Part shown: piece by piece, positions 36,920 through 45,483 of the stretch | How positions within the stretch are numbered: position 1 is the stretch's first letter | Layout of the letters: each line of letters starts with the position of its first letter | From: Psychroflexus sediminis | GTDB taxonomy: Bacteria; Bacteroidota; Bacteroidia; Flavobacteriales; Flavobacteriaceae | NCBI RefSeq assembly: GCF_900099815.1 | Contig: NZ_FNCW01000004.1 | Coordinates: 186,001 to 250,000 of the forward strand | Direction of reading: 5' to 3' | Length of the DNA: 64,000 nt | The notes under the pieces: generated by a model | What the model saw: the letters and a program-made list of their open reading frames with translations, nothing else | Told to the model about the DNA's origin: nothing | Databases searched by the model: none | Program-made: the position numbers and the translations under genes

Positions 36920-38383
36920 ATGGAAAGTTATACTCTATCCACCCTTGAAAACCAAACTGAAGAGCAACCTAATGGTATTCCTCTAGTTTCCAGAATCTCT
37001 TCTAAACTTCATTGGTTTTTACTAACGGCAAGCATTTTAGCTTTAATTTTTTATCAGGTATTTGCACCCAACTGGGAATATTTAGACATTTTTAGAATAA
37101 ATGGATTTACACTGTTGATTTGGACAACTGTACTTTTCTTTAGTTCGATTGTAAGCAGTTATTCCAAAAATTACCTCACCGGTTTCCAGTACCAAAAACG
37201 CTTCTCGCTTTTTAGCATTTGCTTTACGCTTTCAGTTATGTTATTCGTGGCATCAAATCACATTCTGCCTTTGCTTATTTCATGGTTTGCCATGGGCTAT
37301 TTTATGGCAAAATTGATTGGTGTCAATAAAACCTGGGGAGAAGCAAGACAAGCGGAAACTTTTTCTTTGAGATATTTTATATCTGGCGCTTTGGTATTAA
37401 CCATCGGGATTCTCTTGCTCTGCTATGATAGCGATCAATTTACATTACAAGGCTTAATGATCACTGACGAATTTAGTAATTCTATCTTAATCATCTCTAC
37501 CGTACTGATCATTATTGCAGCTACCATTCAATCTGCTATTTTTCCTTTTCACAGGTGGCTGCTCTCGGCAATGACTTCACCTACTCCGGCATCTGCCCTT
37601 ATGCATGCAGGTTTTGTGAATGGTTCAGGACTATTGCTTACCTTATTTGCGCCCTTGCTTATCCTGTCCAATACCCTTTGGATTTTATTTATCATAGGAG
37701 GTATTACTGCAATACTTGCTCAATTTCAAAAATTGATACAAGTTAATGTAAAGCACAAGCTGGCTTGCTCCACCATTGCCCAGATGGGATTTATGATTAT
37801 GCAATGCGGACTAGGTTTTTTTAATGCGGCGATTGCTCACCTGATCCTGCACGGGTTTTATAAAGCCTACCTCTTCTTATCTTCGGGAGAACAGGTCATG
37901 CAAAGTTCACCACAGGAATCTCCACGCATAAAAATCACCTTTTTACAAGCTGTTGCAGTATTACTCTTTGGGGTTTTGGGAGCGTTTTTATTTTCGTACC
38001 TCACTGGCAAAACCAATACCACCGACAGCAGTATCTTTCTTACCTTAATTGTAGCGATAACCGTAGGCCAAGCCACTTATAACATCGTAAAAGAGAAAAG
38101 TTTTAGTTACATAGAAAAACTTGTGGCTTCTGCTGTCCTATTCATTGTTGGAATAAGTGTTTACGCTCTTCTTTTCAACGGGATCACAATTTTGATGTCT
38201 GAAATGCCTATGATTCAGGTTCCGCATAGCCTGGATACACTTCAAATTGTCTTTGGAGTTATCTTTTTGATCGGGTTTTTTATCATGAAACTGGGGGTGC
38301 ATCGCAAATCGCCCTGGCTCTATGTCAAACTCTTGAATCTGTCACAACCTTATAAAAAAACCATTCATTACTACAAAAAATAA
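36920..38383 (+). CDS. dabB: DabB, membrane subunit of inorganic carbon transporter
   Basis: A 487-residue integral membrane protein with about 13 hydrophobic helices, related to the NuoL/MrpA antiporter subunits. Conserved channel residues appear in FPFHRWLLSAMTSPTPASALMHAG and the HLILHGFYKAYLFLSSGE helix. The next gene, dabA, begins four bases downstream. In DAB systems this subunit provides the ion path that drives one-way hydration of CO2 to bicarbonate by DabA. The pairing makes DabB a better call than a respiratory complex I subunit. Confidence 0.9.
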   Translation: MESYTLSTLENQTEEQPNGIPLVSRISSKLHWFLLTASILALIFYQVFAPNWEYLDIFRINGFTLLIWTTVLFFSSIVSSYSKNYLTGFQYQKRFSLFSICFTLSVMLFVASNHILPLLISWFAMGYFMAKLIGVNKTWGEARQAETFSLRYFISGALVLTIGILLLCYDSDQFTLQGLMITDEFSNSILIISTVLIIIAATIQSAIFPFHRWLLSAMTSPTPASALMHAGFVNGSGLLLTLFAPLLILSNTLWILFIIGGITAILAQFQKLIQVNVKHKLACSTIAQMGFMIMQCGLGFFNAAIAHLILHGFYKAYLFLSSGEQVMQSSPQESPRIKITFLQAVAVLLFGVLGAFLFSYLTGKTNTTDSSIFLTLIVAITVGQATYNIVKEKSFSYIEKLVASAVLFIVGISVYALLFNGITILMSEMPMIQVPHSLDTLQIVFGVIFLIGFFIMKLGVHRKSPWLYVKLLNLSQPYKKTIHYYKK

Positions 38384-38387
38384 GTCT

Positions 38388-40748
38388 ATGAAACGAGACC
38401 ACATTCTTCAAAAAATCGATTCAGCTTCCCATGTGATTGGCAAAACATGGCCCCTCTACGCTTTCGTGACATCCAATCCGCTGACCGGTTATGAGAATAG
38501 ACATTTTAAACAAGCAATTTCGGAAGTAGAGCAACTGGTTGGCGGGCAACTACTCCCTCAGGTTTCTACCTTTATAAATGCCTGGGAACAAGAAGAGATA
38601 GACCGGCTTGAAATCGATGCGCTTTTCAAAAAAAATGGAATAGGACTTTCTCCGGAAGAGAGCCTAGCCCAAATGCAAACCTCATCTCCTGAGTTTAAAA
38701 ATCCTTCGCATGAGGTCGATAGACTTGTCATCAAATGGTTGATGGCTTTTATGGATGAAGGTCTTGCAGAATGGAGCATGCCCAATAAAGAAAAAGGATT
38801 CTATAAGGCGTGGAAAACACTGGCTAAGTATGATCAGGAACTCAATTTAAAATCTTCTGTAGCATTCCCCGATGAGAGTGTAGAATTGATAAGTGATTTA
38901 GTAAGCGACTTTTCTGAAGCAGATCAAATTAAGATTTTCGAATATCACCTATCAGCCTTACCAGGCTGGACCGGTTACATCAAGAATAGAGCTGAAACCA
39001 ATTCGGAATGGCAAAAGAAATTCAAAATAAGTTTGGAAGATTATCTAGCAGTAAGGCTGTGGATGACTAAACATTTGAATTTCGAAATACGTCCGGGTAA
39101 GGCCATTGAAAACGGGGAGAGCAAAGAAAGAAACCTCCAATACCTCTGGCTGAAGGCCTGGGAAAAAAGTTGGCAGAATAAATTATCCAAAGAATTGGAT
39201 CAGATTTTAAAAATTTCTGAAGCGACCCGTCCATCAGTCAGTGCCAGCGAAACTCCAGATGCGCAACTGGTTTTTTGCATCGATACCCGGTCTGAATTGA
39301 TAAGAAGGCATGTCGAATCAAAAGGAAATTATGAAACCTTCGGATATGCTGGTTTTTTTGGAATTGCTATGGACTATGAAAATCTAAGCGATGGCATCAT
39401 CAAAAAATCATGTCCGCCGATTGTAGCTTCGTCTTATAAGGTTTCGGAAGAACCAAAAAAAGAAAAACACTTAGAAGCCGCTCAATATCACAAACGCCAG
39501 GAAAAGGAAAAGTTTACGCATTATTTCTTAAAGCGCATGAAGCATATGCTTCCTTCTGCTTTCGGGTATGTAGAAGGCTCTGGCTTCTTTTACGGAATTT
39601 CACTTTTTCTAAGAACCGTTCTCCCGGAAAAACTTTACAATCCCAGACAAGTAGAAAAACGATCTTTTGAGCGCTATTTCAGTCCACACATACATTCTGT
39701 AAGCGATACTTCCTCTTCAGATCAAATCAGTCTGGAAGAAAAAACAGCTATCGTGAAATCTGCCTTTGACCTGATGGGATGGAAAAATTTTTCCCCTTTA
39801 GTCCTTTTTGTAGGCCACGGCAGCCACTCTGCCAACAATCCATTTGGGTCCAGTTTAGATTGCGGGGCCTGTGCCGCCAGTCCCGGCAGGCATAATGCCA
39901 GAATGCTAGCCAAACTCGCCAATCTTCCAGAGGTAAAACGAGCTCTCAAAGAACACGACATACTCATACCGGATTCTACATTCTTTATGGGAGCAGAACA
40001 TAACACCACAACAGATGAAATCCTCATTTTCGATTCTGAATTGCCGGAGACTCACAAAGCGCAACTGGCAAACCTGAAAGCAAATCTGCATCAGGCTCAG
40101 GGTTCAGCTACCACGGAACGTCTGGGAAAATCAGAAGACAGCATTAAAGCAGCGCATATAAAAACCAATGACTGGTCTGAAACCAGACCCGAATGGGGAC
40201 TTGCCAAAAATGCAGGATTTATCGTCGGCCCCAGATCTTTGTCAAAAAGCATCAACCTGCAAGGAAATTGCTTCCTGCATTCTTACGACTGGGAAATGGA
40301 CTCGGAAGGCAAAGCGCTGGAAGGCATCATGCAGGGACCTATGGTAGTGACCCAGTGGATCAATAACCATTACTACTTCTCTTCGGTGGATAACGACAAC
40401 TACGGCGGAGGCTCCAAAATCACGCATAACGTCACGGGACGATTTGGCGTTATGCAGGGAAATGGAGGTGACTTAAAAAGAGGATTACCGCTGCAATCTG
40501 TCAACGAAACCGATCAAAAAGCCTATCACCAACCCTTGAGATTATCGGTTTATATTCATGCTCCCTTAGAAAGAATTAACGGTATCTTACAAAAGAACGC
40601 GAACCTTAAATCCCTGCTGGATAACGAATGGATTTATCTCCTGGTCATCGATCCTGGCGATTCTAACACGATCAAGCGATACGAGCAGAATTTTACCTGG
40701 AAAGCTACTGAAAAAGGAGTTGAAAAGAAATTAGTTGGAATGCAGTAA
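38388..40748 (+). CDS. dabA: DabA, zinc-dependent bicarbonate-forming subunit
   Basis: A 786-residue protein of the DUF2309/UPF0753 family. The zinc site expected from characterised DabA is present: Cys297 and Asp299 in VFCIDTRSE, with Arg301 following, then His477 in FVGHGSHSANN and Cys492 in SLDCGACAAS. The 15-residue spacing between the last two matches the known enzyme. The protein is soluble but binds DabB at the membrane. It should trap CO2 as bicarbonate, which in a heterotroph would feed anaplerotic carboxylases rather than Rubisco. Confidence 0.94.
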   Translation: MKRDHILQKIDSASHVIGKTWPLYAFVTSNPLTGYENRHFKQAISEVEQLVGGQLLPQVSTFINAWEQEEIDRLEIDALFKKNGIGLSPEESLAQMQTSSPEFKNPSHEVDRLVIKWLMAFMDEGLAEWSMPNKEKGFYKAWKTLAKYDQELNLKSSVAFPDESVELISDLVSDFSEADQIKIFEYHLSALPGWTGYIKNRAETNSEWQKKFKISLEDYLAVRLWMTKHLNFEIRPGKAIENGESKERNLQYLWLKAWEKSWQNKLSKELDQILKISEATRPSVSASETPDAQLVFCIDTRSELIRRHVESKGNYETFGYAGFFGIAMDYENLSDGIIKKSCPPIVASSYKVSEEPKKEKHLEAAQYHKRQEKEKFTHYFLKRMKHMLPSAFGYVEGSGFFYGISLFLRTVLPEKLYNPRQVEKRSFERYFSPHIHSVSDTSSSDQISLEEKTAIVKSAFDLMGWKNFSPLVLFVGHGSHSANNPFGSSLDCGACAASPGRHNARMLAKLANLPEVKRALKEHDILIPDSTFFMGAEHNTTTDEILIFDSELPETHKAQLANLKANLHQAQGSATTERLGKSEDSIKAAHIKTNDWSETRPEWGLAKNAGFIVGPRSLSKSINLQGNCFLHSYDWEMDSEGKALEGIMQGPMVVTQWINNHYYFSSVDNDNYGGGSKITHNVTGRFGVMQGNGGDLKRGLPLQSVNETDQKAYHQPLRLSVYIHAPLERINGILQKNANLKSLLDNEWIYLLVIDPGDSNTIKRYEQNFTWKATEKGVEKKLVGMQ

Positions 40749-40805
40749 TCACTTCCCACTTAAAGGCTTCATCCTAAGCCCGTTTTTTATTTTTAGCTAT
40801 TTATC

Positions 40806-40835
40806 GGCGGAAATTTTTTAAAGTTTCCGCCTTTA
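40806..40835 (+). terminator. Possible terminator after dabA
   Basis: GGCGGAAA and TTTCCGCC form an 8-bp stem with a T-rich loop, 57 bases after the dabA stop. The T tract that follows is short, so it may serve both convergent transcripts weakly. Confidence 0.5.
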
Positions 40836-40867
40836 GAGTTTAACCAAGACTTCGAAAAACCAGGTTC

Positions 40868-41740
40868 CTAGAGAGCAGAAACTTTTTTCCAAAGTTTACT
40901 GGCCAGGTTGATAACGAGTAAAACGATAAACCCCACCACAAGTCCAACTAAAAACTCTGCCAGAAGTGAAGGCAAACCTGCCAGAAGATCGTGGATGAAA
41001 TGAATATTATGTGTGAAAATTCCTCCTGAAACCAATAATAAAGCAATAGTCCCAATGACCGTCAGGCTTTTGATAACTACAGGCAAGGCACTGATTAAAA
41101 AGCGACCGATTTTATCTGAAAAACTGTTATTTAAGGAGACCAGCTTAGCCCCGAATTCATCCATCCTGACAATAAGCGCAACCAGGCCGTAAACACCTAC
41201 AGTCGCAATCAGGGCTATAAGAGATACCGTAAGAATTTGAATAAGTAAGTCGTCTTGATCGGCAATACTCCCCAGAGCTATGATCACGATTTCAACAGAG
41301 AGAATAAAATCAGTAAGAATCGCCGATTTTATCTTTTCTTTTTCCAGACTTAAGATTTGTTGTTTCGAAAGTTTTTGAAACTTTGGAGTTTCATTCTTAT
41401 TGGAGTGAGGAACAAAATATTCATAAATCTTTTCGGCGCCCTCGTAAGCAAGGTACAATCCGCCAACGATAAGAATAATACTTATGGCTGAAGGCAAAAA
41501 AGCATTTAATAAAAATGCTAAGGGCAGAATAATCAACTTATTGAGAAATGAGCCTTTGGTAATTTCCCAGATGACAGGCAATTCCCGAGCAGAAATAAAT
41601 CCTGAAGCTTTTTCAGCATTCACAGCCAAATCGTCACCCAGCAAGCCTGCTGTTTTCTTTCCAGCGATTTTTCCCATTGCTGCCACATCATCCATCAATG
41701 TAGCCACATCGTCCAATAGCGCAAAAAATCCTGAAGCCAT
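40868..41740 (-). CDS. DUF808 membrane protein
   Basis: A 290-residue protein starting ASGFFALLDDVATLMDDVA, the invariant opening of the DUF808 (YedI-like) family. GKKTAGLLGDDLAVNAEKASGF follows, then six or more membrane helices from about residue 70 on. It is thought to be an inner-membrane protein of unknown function. The gene converges with dabA and appears monocistronic. Confidence 0.92.
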   Translation of the reverse strand: MASGFFALLDDVATLMDDVAAMGKIAGKKTAGLLGDDLAVNAEKASGFISARELPVIWEITKGSFLNKLIILPLAFLLNAFLPSAISIILIVGGLYLAYEGAEKIYEYFVPHSNKNETPKFQKLSKQQILSLEKEKIKSAILTDFILSVEIVIIALGSIADQDDLLIQILTVSLIALIATVGVYGLVALIVRMDEFGAKLVSLNNSFSDKIGRFLISALPVVIKSLTVIGTIALLLVSGGIFTHNIHFIHDLLAGLPSLLAEFLVGLVVGFIVLLVINLASKLWKKVSAL

Positions 41741-41971
41741 ACCTGAGTTTTAATATTGAAACAGCAAGATAAGGCTTCCTGCAAAACTTGATTAATCAGG
41801 TTATCACAAAAATTACTTCTGATGAAACCCCTTTTATAGGACCAGTCTTATCATAATCTACCTGCATCGATATCTGAGCTATACCAGTTAAGACTACCGA
41901 AAACACATTTAAGCGGCGAGGAACTGAACATCTAAGCAAAACTTTTATTTCGAAACCAGGGATCTTCTAGC

Positions 41972-42754
41972 CTAGAGCTCCTGCCATTGGGGAGAGAAGT
42001 AGGTGGTCCTCCCTCCTACTTTTATTTTTTTGATGTCGGCTCCGGTATGAAAACAGGTCGCTCCTTCTTTTCTAAAGTGCATCAGGAAATGTTCCGGAAA
42101 GTCGCTGTAATGGGCGTCGTTTTCAATGGCCACTTCAATCACGGTTTTCATGCAATCGAATACACGCTCTATATCTTCAGGAGTCAAATCTTCCACTTTT
42201 TTGGTAGGATGCATTTTGGCCTGGTATAATATTTCATCAGCCATCCAGTTGCCTACACCAGCTGCCACGCTTTGATCCATCAGAATCTTTTTGATATCGG
42301 TCTTCCGGTTTTCCAGAGAGTCTTTAAAATCGTCGAGCTTCAGATTTCTGGCATCATCGCTTAGATTGTGTTCTGCTTTAAATTCTGCGACAGAACTGGT
42401 GAGGTCCCACCAGCCAAACTTGCGTTTGTTCTCAAAGGCAAAATGAAAGCCATTTTCAAAAGTTAACTGAATGTGAGCATATTGGGGACGATCATCTTCA
42501 CTCTTATAATAATTTGGCCTGCCTGTCATTCCAAAGTGTATGACTAGAATTTTTTCACCTGTAGTCTCCACAAACAAATATTTGCCAATGCGTTGTGTTG
42601 CTTTAAATTCTTGATTGATCAGGTGTGAGTCAAAATCAGATTTGGATTGCTTCAGCAATCTTTGGTCCCGGCAATCCATCGCTGTGATGCGCTGATGGAG
42701 AGCGGTGCTGTCTATATAAATTTTATAATTCTCTACTTCTGGTAGTTCGGGCAT
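41972..42754 (-). CDS. Fpg/Nei-family DNA glycosylase with zincless finger
   Basis: A 260-residue base-excision repair enzyme. It starts MPELPEVE, giving the catalytic Pro2 and Glu3, and holds VIHFGMTGRP, AAGVGNWMADEIL (helix-two-turn-helix) and a C-terminal beta hairpin with GGRTTYF in which the DNA-contacting arginine is Arg249. Unlike typical Fpg and Nei, the finger retains only Cys234; the other three zinc ligands are replaced (CFHTG at the first pair, FSPQW at the second). The fold may thus be a zincless finger as in NEIL1. Excision of oxidised bases remains likely. Confidence 0.88.
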   Translation of the reverse strand: MPELPEVENYKIYIDSTALHQRITAMDCRDQRLLKQSKSDFDSHLINQEFKATQRIGKYLFVETTGEKILVIHFGMTGRPNYYKSEDDRPQYAHIQLTFENGFHFAFENKRKFGWWDLTSSVAEFKAEHNLSDDARNLKLDDFKDSLENRKTDIKKILMDQSVAAGVGNWMADEILYQAKMHPTKKVEDLTPEDIERVFDCMKTVIEVAIENDAHYSDFPEHFLMHFRKEGATCFHTGADIKKIKVGGRTTYFSPQWQEL

Positions 42755-42867
42755 ACTCTTTTATTTAAAGTTATAAAAAAACTGAACTAATGTCCCTATT
42801 AACTTTTATGAAAATGAGTAAAACCAAAAAATATTTTGAAAAGCTTAGCAGATGTGCAAAACCTCAC

Positions 42868-42900
42868 CAAAAAAAGAAGGCTGCTAAAAAGCAGCCTTCT
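42868..42900 (-). terminator. Terminator of the LruC-domain gene
   Basis: On the minus strand a 10-bp stem (arms at 42875-42884 and 42891-42900) is followed by seven T, 61 bases after the end of the LruC gene. Confidence 0.88.
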
Positions 42901-42960
42901 ATATTCCCTTGAAGAGACTTTTCTATAAGCCTCGACTAGTCTATCGTAATAGACTAATTC

Positions 42961-44475
42961 TTAAGGACAGTTCTCATACAAGTCTTGTAAATTAGATGTA
43001 GGAACGAAGTTGGTTTGGAAATTATTACCATAAACGGTTCTAATGTCTGTACCTTCTTGCACCCATTTCCAGTCCTGATCGGTAATTAACCCATTAGGAT
43101 ACTGCTGTCCATCTTTTGTAAATGTTGATGTAGGGAAAAGATTTCCTACCGTCAAATTATAATTCGGACCGCCATTTATTTCAAGATTGGCATCGAATGG
43201 ATTTAACAGATAAAAAACGAAATCTGAAGGTGCACTTTCAATAGTAATGGTTTTCATAATACCAGAACCAACAACTCCACCACAAACAGAATTTACAAAA
43301 TTTCCATTTGGATTAAATGCCTGGTTTGTACTTGGGTAAATTTCTACCATTGTGTTACCAGATACTTCTTGAATATCTGTAGCATCACCTGATATTACAT
43401 AACCTGTACCAGGTAACCACATTTTAAAAGCATGGCTATAGCCACCACCTCTTGCCACTGGCTCAAACGTAAAGTTTAAGTTACCGGTAGCGATATCCGT
43501 AGAACTCGTTGTTCTTACAATAAAGTCATTGTAATCGCAATCGTTAGCACCTCCGTCATCATTGAGATCCTCCCAGGCCACATTGTAAGTGTTACTGAAT
43601 ACATCAAAATCTCCGTCACAATTCTCGTTAAGGTGAAGGTAGCCTTTTTCATCATTGATCATATCAACTCTATCCAAGGAGATTGTACCTTCAAACAAGA
43701 CATCGTTTACATATAATTTTATGAAAACAGACTGCTCCGCCGTAGATATGCTAGGATCGTAAGGTAATTTTAAACATAGAAGTTCGTTAGATTCAACTTC
43801 ACTACCATAATCCCCATCAGCTGAACTGCTCCAGATTAAGTCTGCCTCAGAAGTTTCGTTTTCATTTGGATAAACAAATGCTTCTAAAGTAGCTACTTCG
43901 TGTCCTTCATCAGGCTTACAGAAGTTAGTGAATATACATAGATTCTTGGTTTCTTTTAAGTCAATATTCCAAAATACAAAACCAAATTGAGGCGGTGTGA
44001 ATTCTTCAACACAAAGCACTTCAATGTCGTATTCAATTTTTCTGTAATTTTCTACCGTTACACTGAAAGGTAAAGGCTGATTTACAAACTGCTCGAACTC
44101 GCTGCCTACCATAGGTGTAGCATAAAGCGGGTTATCATCTGCGTCATAAAGTTGACAGCTGGTGACTTCATAATTACCCGGAGGAAGTTCTATAAGGTCC
44201 GTTTTGAAGTCATCTCCCCATGTATTTAGATCGATGGTATAGCTGTTTCCAGCCATTTCAACTACAGCATAAGAAGCAAAAGCCAAATCACAGGATTCAC
44301 CGTTCTTTTCGAGACCCTTAGCTCCAGTCTTGGCAGTGCTTACCCGATCCCCTGAAAATATAAATTCTACTCCGCTTGCTTCTTCCGGAACAGCTGCTTC
44401 ATCCTGACAGGAATACATGAACATCATAGCTGTACAAGCCATGAATAAATTAAATGTTCTAAATAAATTTTTCAT
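42961..44475 (-). CDS. LruC-domain surface lipoprotein
   Basis: A 504-residue protein with a lipoprotein signal (MKNLFRTFNLFMACTAMMFMYSCQDE, lipid Cys at about residue 23 of the precursor). The centre has a beta-sandwich region, and the C-terminal half carries the LruC/DUF4842 core with AWEDLNDDGGANDCDYNDFIV, followed by HAFKMWLPGTGY and the closing WKWVQEGTDIRTVYG. The Asp-rich DLNDDGGANDCDYND loop resembles a calcium site. LruC proteins are exported, with unknown function, in many Bacteroidota. It is preceded by a 1-kb gene-free region. Confidence 0.88.
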   Translation of the reverse strand: MKNLFRTFNLFMACTAMMFMYSCQDEAAVPEEASGVEFIFSGDRVSTAKTGAKGLEKNGESCDLAFASYAVVEMAGNSYTIDLNTWGDDFKTDLIELPPGNYEVTSCQLYDADDNPLYATPMVGSEFEQFVNQPLPFSVTVENYRKIEYDIEVLCVEEFTPPQFGFVFWNIDLKETKNLCIFTNFCKPDEGHEVATLEAFVYPNENETSEADLIWSSSADGDYGSEVESNELLCLKLPYDPSISTAEQSVFIKLYVNDVLFEGTISLDRVDMINDEKGYLHLNENCDGDFDVFSNTYNVAWEDLNDDGGANDCDYNDFIVRTTSSTDIATGNLNFTFEPVARGGGYSHAFKMWLPGTGYVISGDATDIQEVSGNTMVEIYPSTNQAFNPNGNFVNSVCGGVVGSGIMKTITIESAPSDFVFYLLNPFDANLEINGGPNYNLTVGNLFPTSTFTKDGQQYPNGLITDQDWKWVQEGTDIRTVYGNNFQTNFVPTSNLQDLYENCP

Positions 44476-45483
44476 AATTCTAATATTTTTTAGTTTTTAA
44501 AGTTTTAAAGTTTTGAGTTAATAGTTCTAACACTAGATAATCTCACGGGTGATCTGATAAATGGTTTCATAATCTTTTTAGTTTTGTTTGTAGTTTTATT
44601 TACCATAAAATTAAGATTTAACTCAGATTTATGCCAATATTTTAACACTAAAAAAGCTTTTTTAGACTTATCCACACTATGTTAAAATGCTGTATTCTAG
44701 ATGTATACTGGTTTCATCGATGAAACCTATAGTAACTTATATGTAATTAGCGCAATAATTATTGTTAATAAAAACACAAATAAATTGCTTTCATTTTTTT
44801 AATAGTGATATTTAGTTAAAATTTTAACTTGAATTAACTGAATTTGAGACACTTAAAACTCAAAAATCTTGGATTTCTAAAGTCTTCTTAAGCCGAATTT
44901 GCATAAACTCACTATTATGCATAACAATAAACTGCTTAAAGCAGAACCTATACTTTAAGAATCAGTTGAGAAAGATGACTTAGCTGAAGGCAATTTGGAA
45001 GCCTGAGACATTCATATAGATACGAATGAGTTTATAAGCTATGAGCACTAAGCAGCATCAGTCTTTGAATTTTAAACATTGGGTGTTATATCTTTTTATG
45101 GACAAAAGAAAAGATCAGGATGATAATCAAAAGTATCAATTCGATTCAGTCAAAAAATTTACAGCCCAACCTGACAGTGAGGGAATAAAAAGAATTAAAA
45201 GCTGTTCAAATAAAGTAAAGCGATATTTTAATGCTCGCAGATTATTCTTTATACCAAAACCGCTTTTAACATGTGCTGCAGATGATTATCTTTTCTCACT
45301 GACCTATTATAATAACCTCCTCTGCCATTTGAACTTTACAACTTAAACACATTTGCTGTCATAAAACTAAAAATAAAATACAGAGTTTTTAAATGTTTTT
45401 GGGTTTGAAATAAAAACTAAACCCTGAATTTTCCAAGTAAATCTTATATTCGGTGCAAACTTATTTCTTTTAGCCCTTGTACC
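44476..45483. other. 1-kb intergenic region with no supported gene
   Basis: Very A+T-rich sequence between two divergent genes. An open frame of 101 codons at 45041-45346 has no recognisable domain, unusual composition (several Cys and aromatic residues) and no promoter match, so I do not call it. The region may hold long 5' leaders for the LruC lipoprotein and the metalloprotease, or a small RNA that I cannot define. Confidence 0.4.

Noticed and set aside
36920-38383. Considered as a respiratory complex I subunit NuoL
   Set aside because: No other nuo genes are nearby, and the gene is directly followed by dabA, which fixes it as DabB.
45041-45346. A 101-codon open frame in the large divergent gap
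   Set aside because: No domain, no promoter match and unusual composition; the sequence may be coding but I cannot support it.
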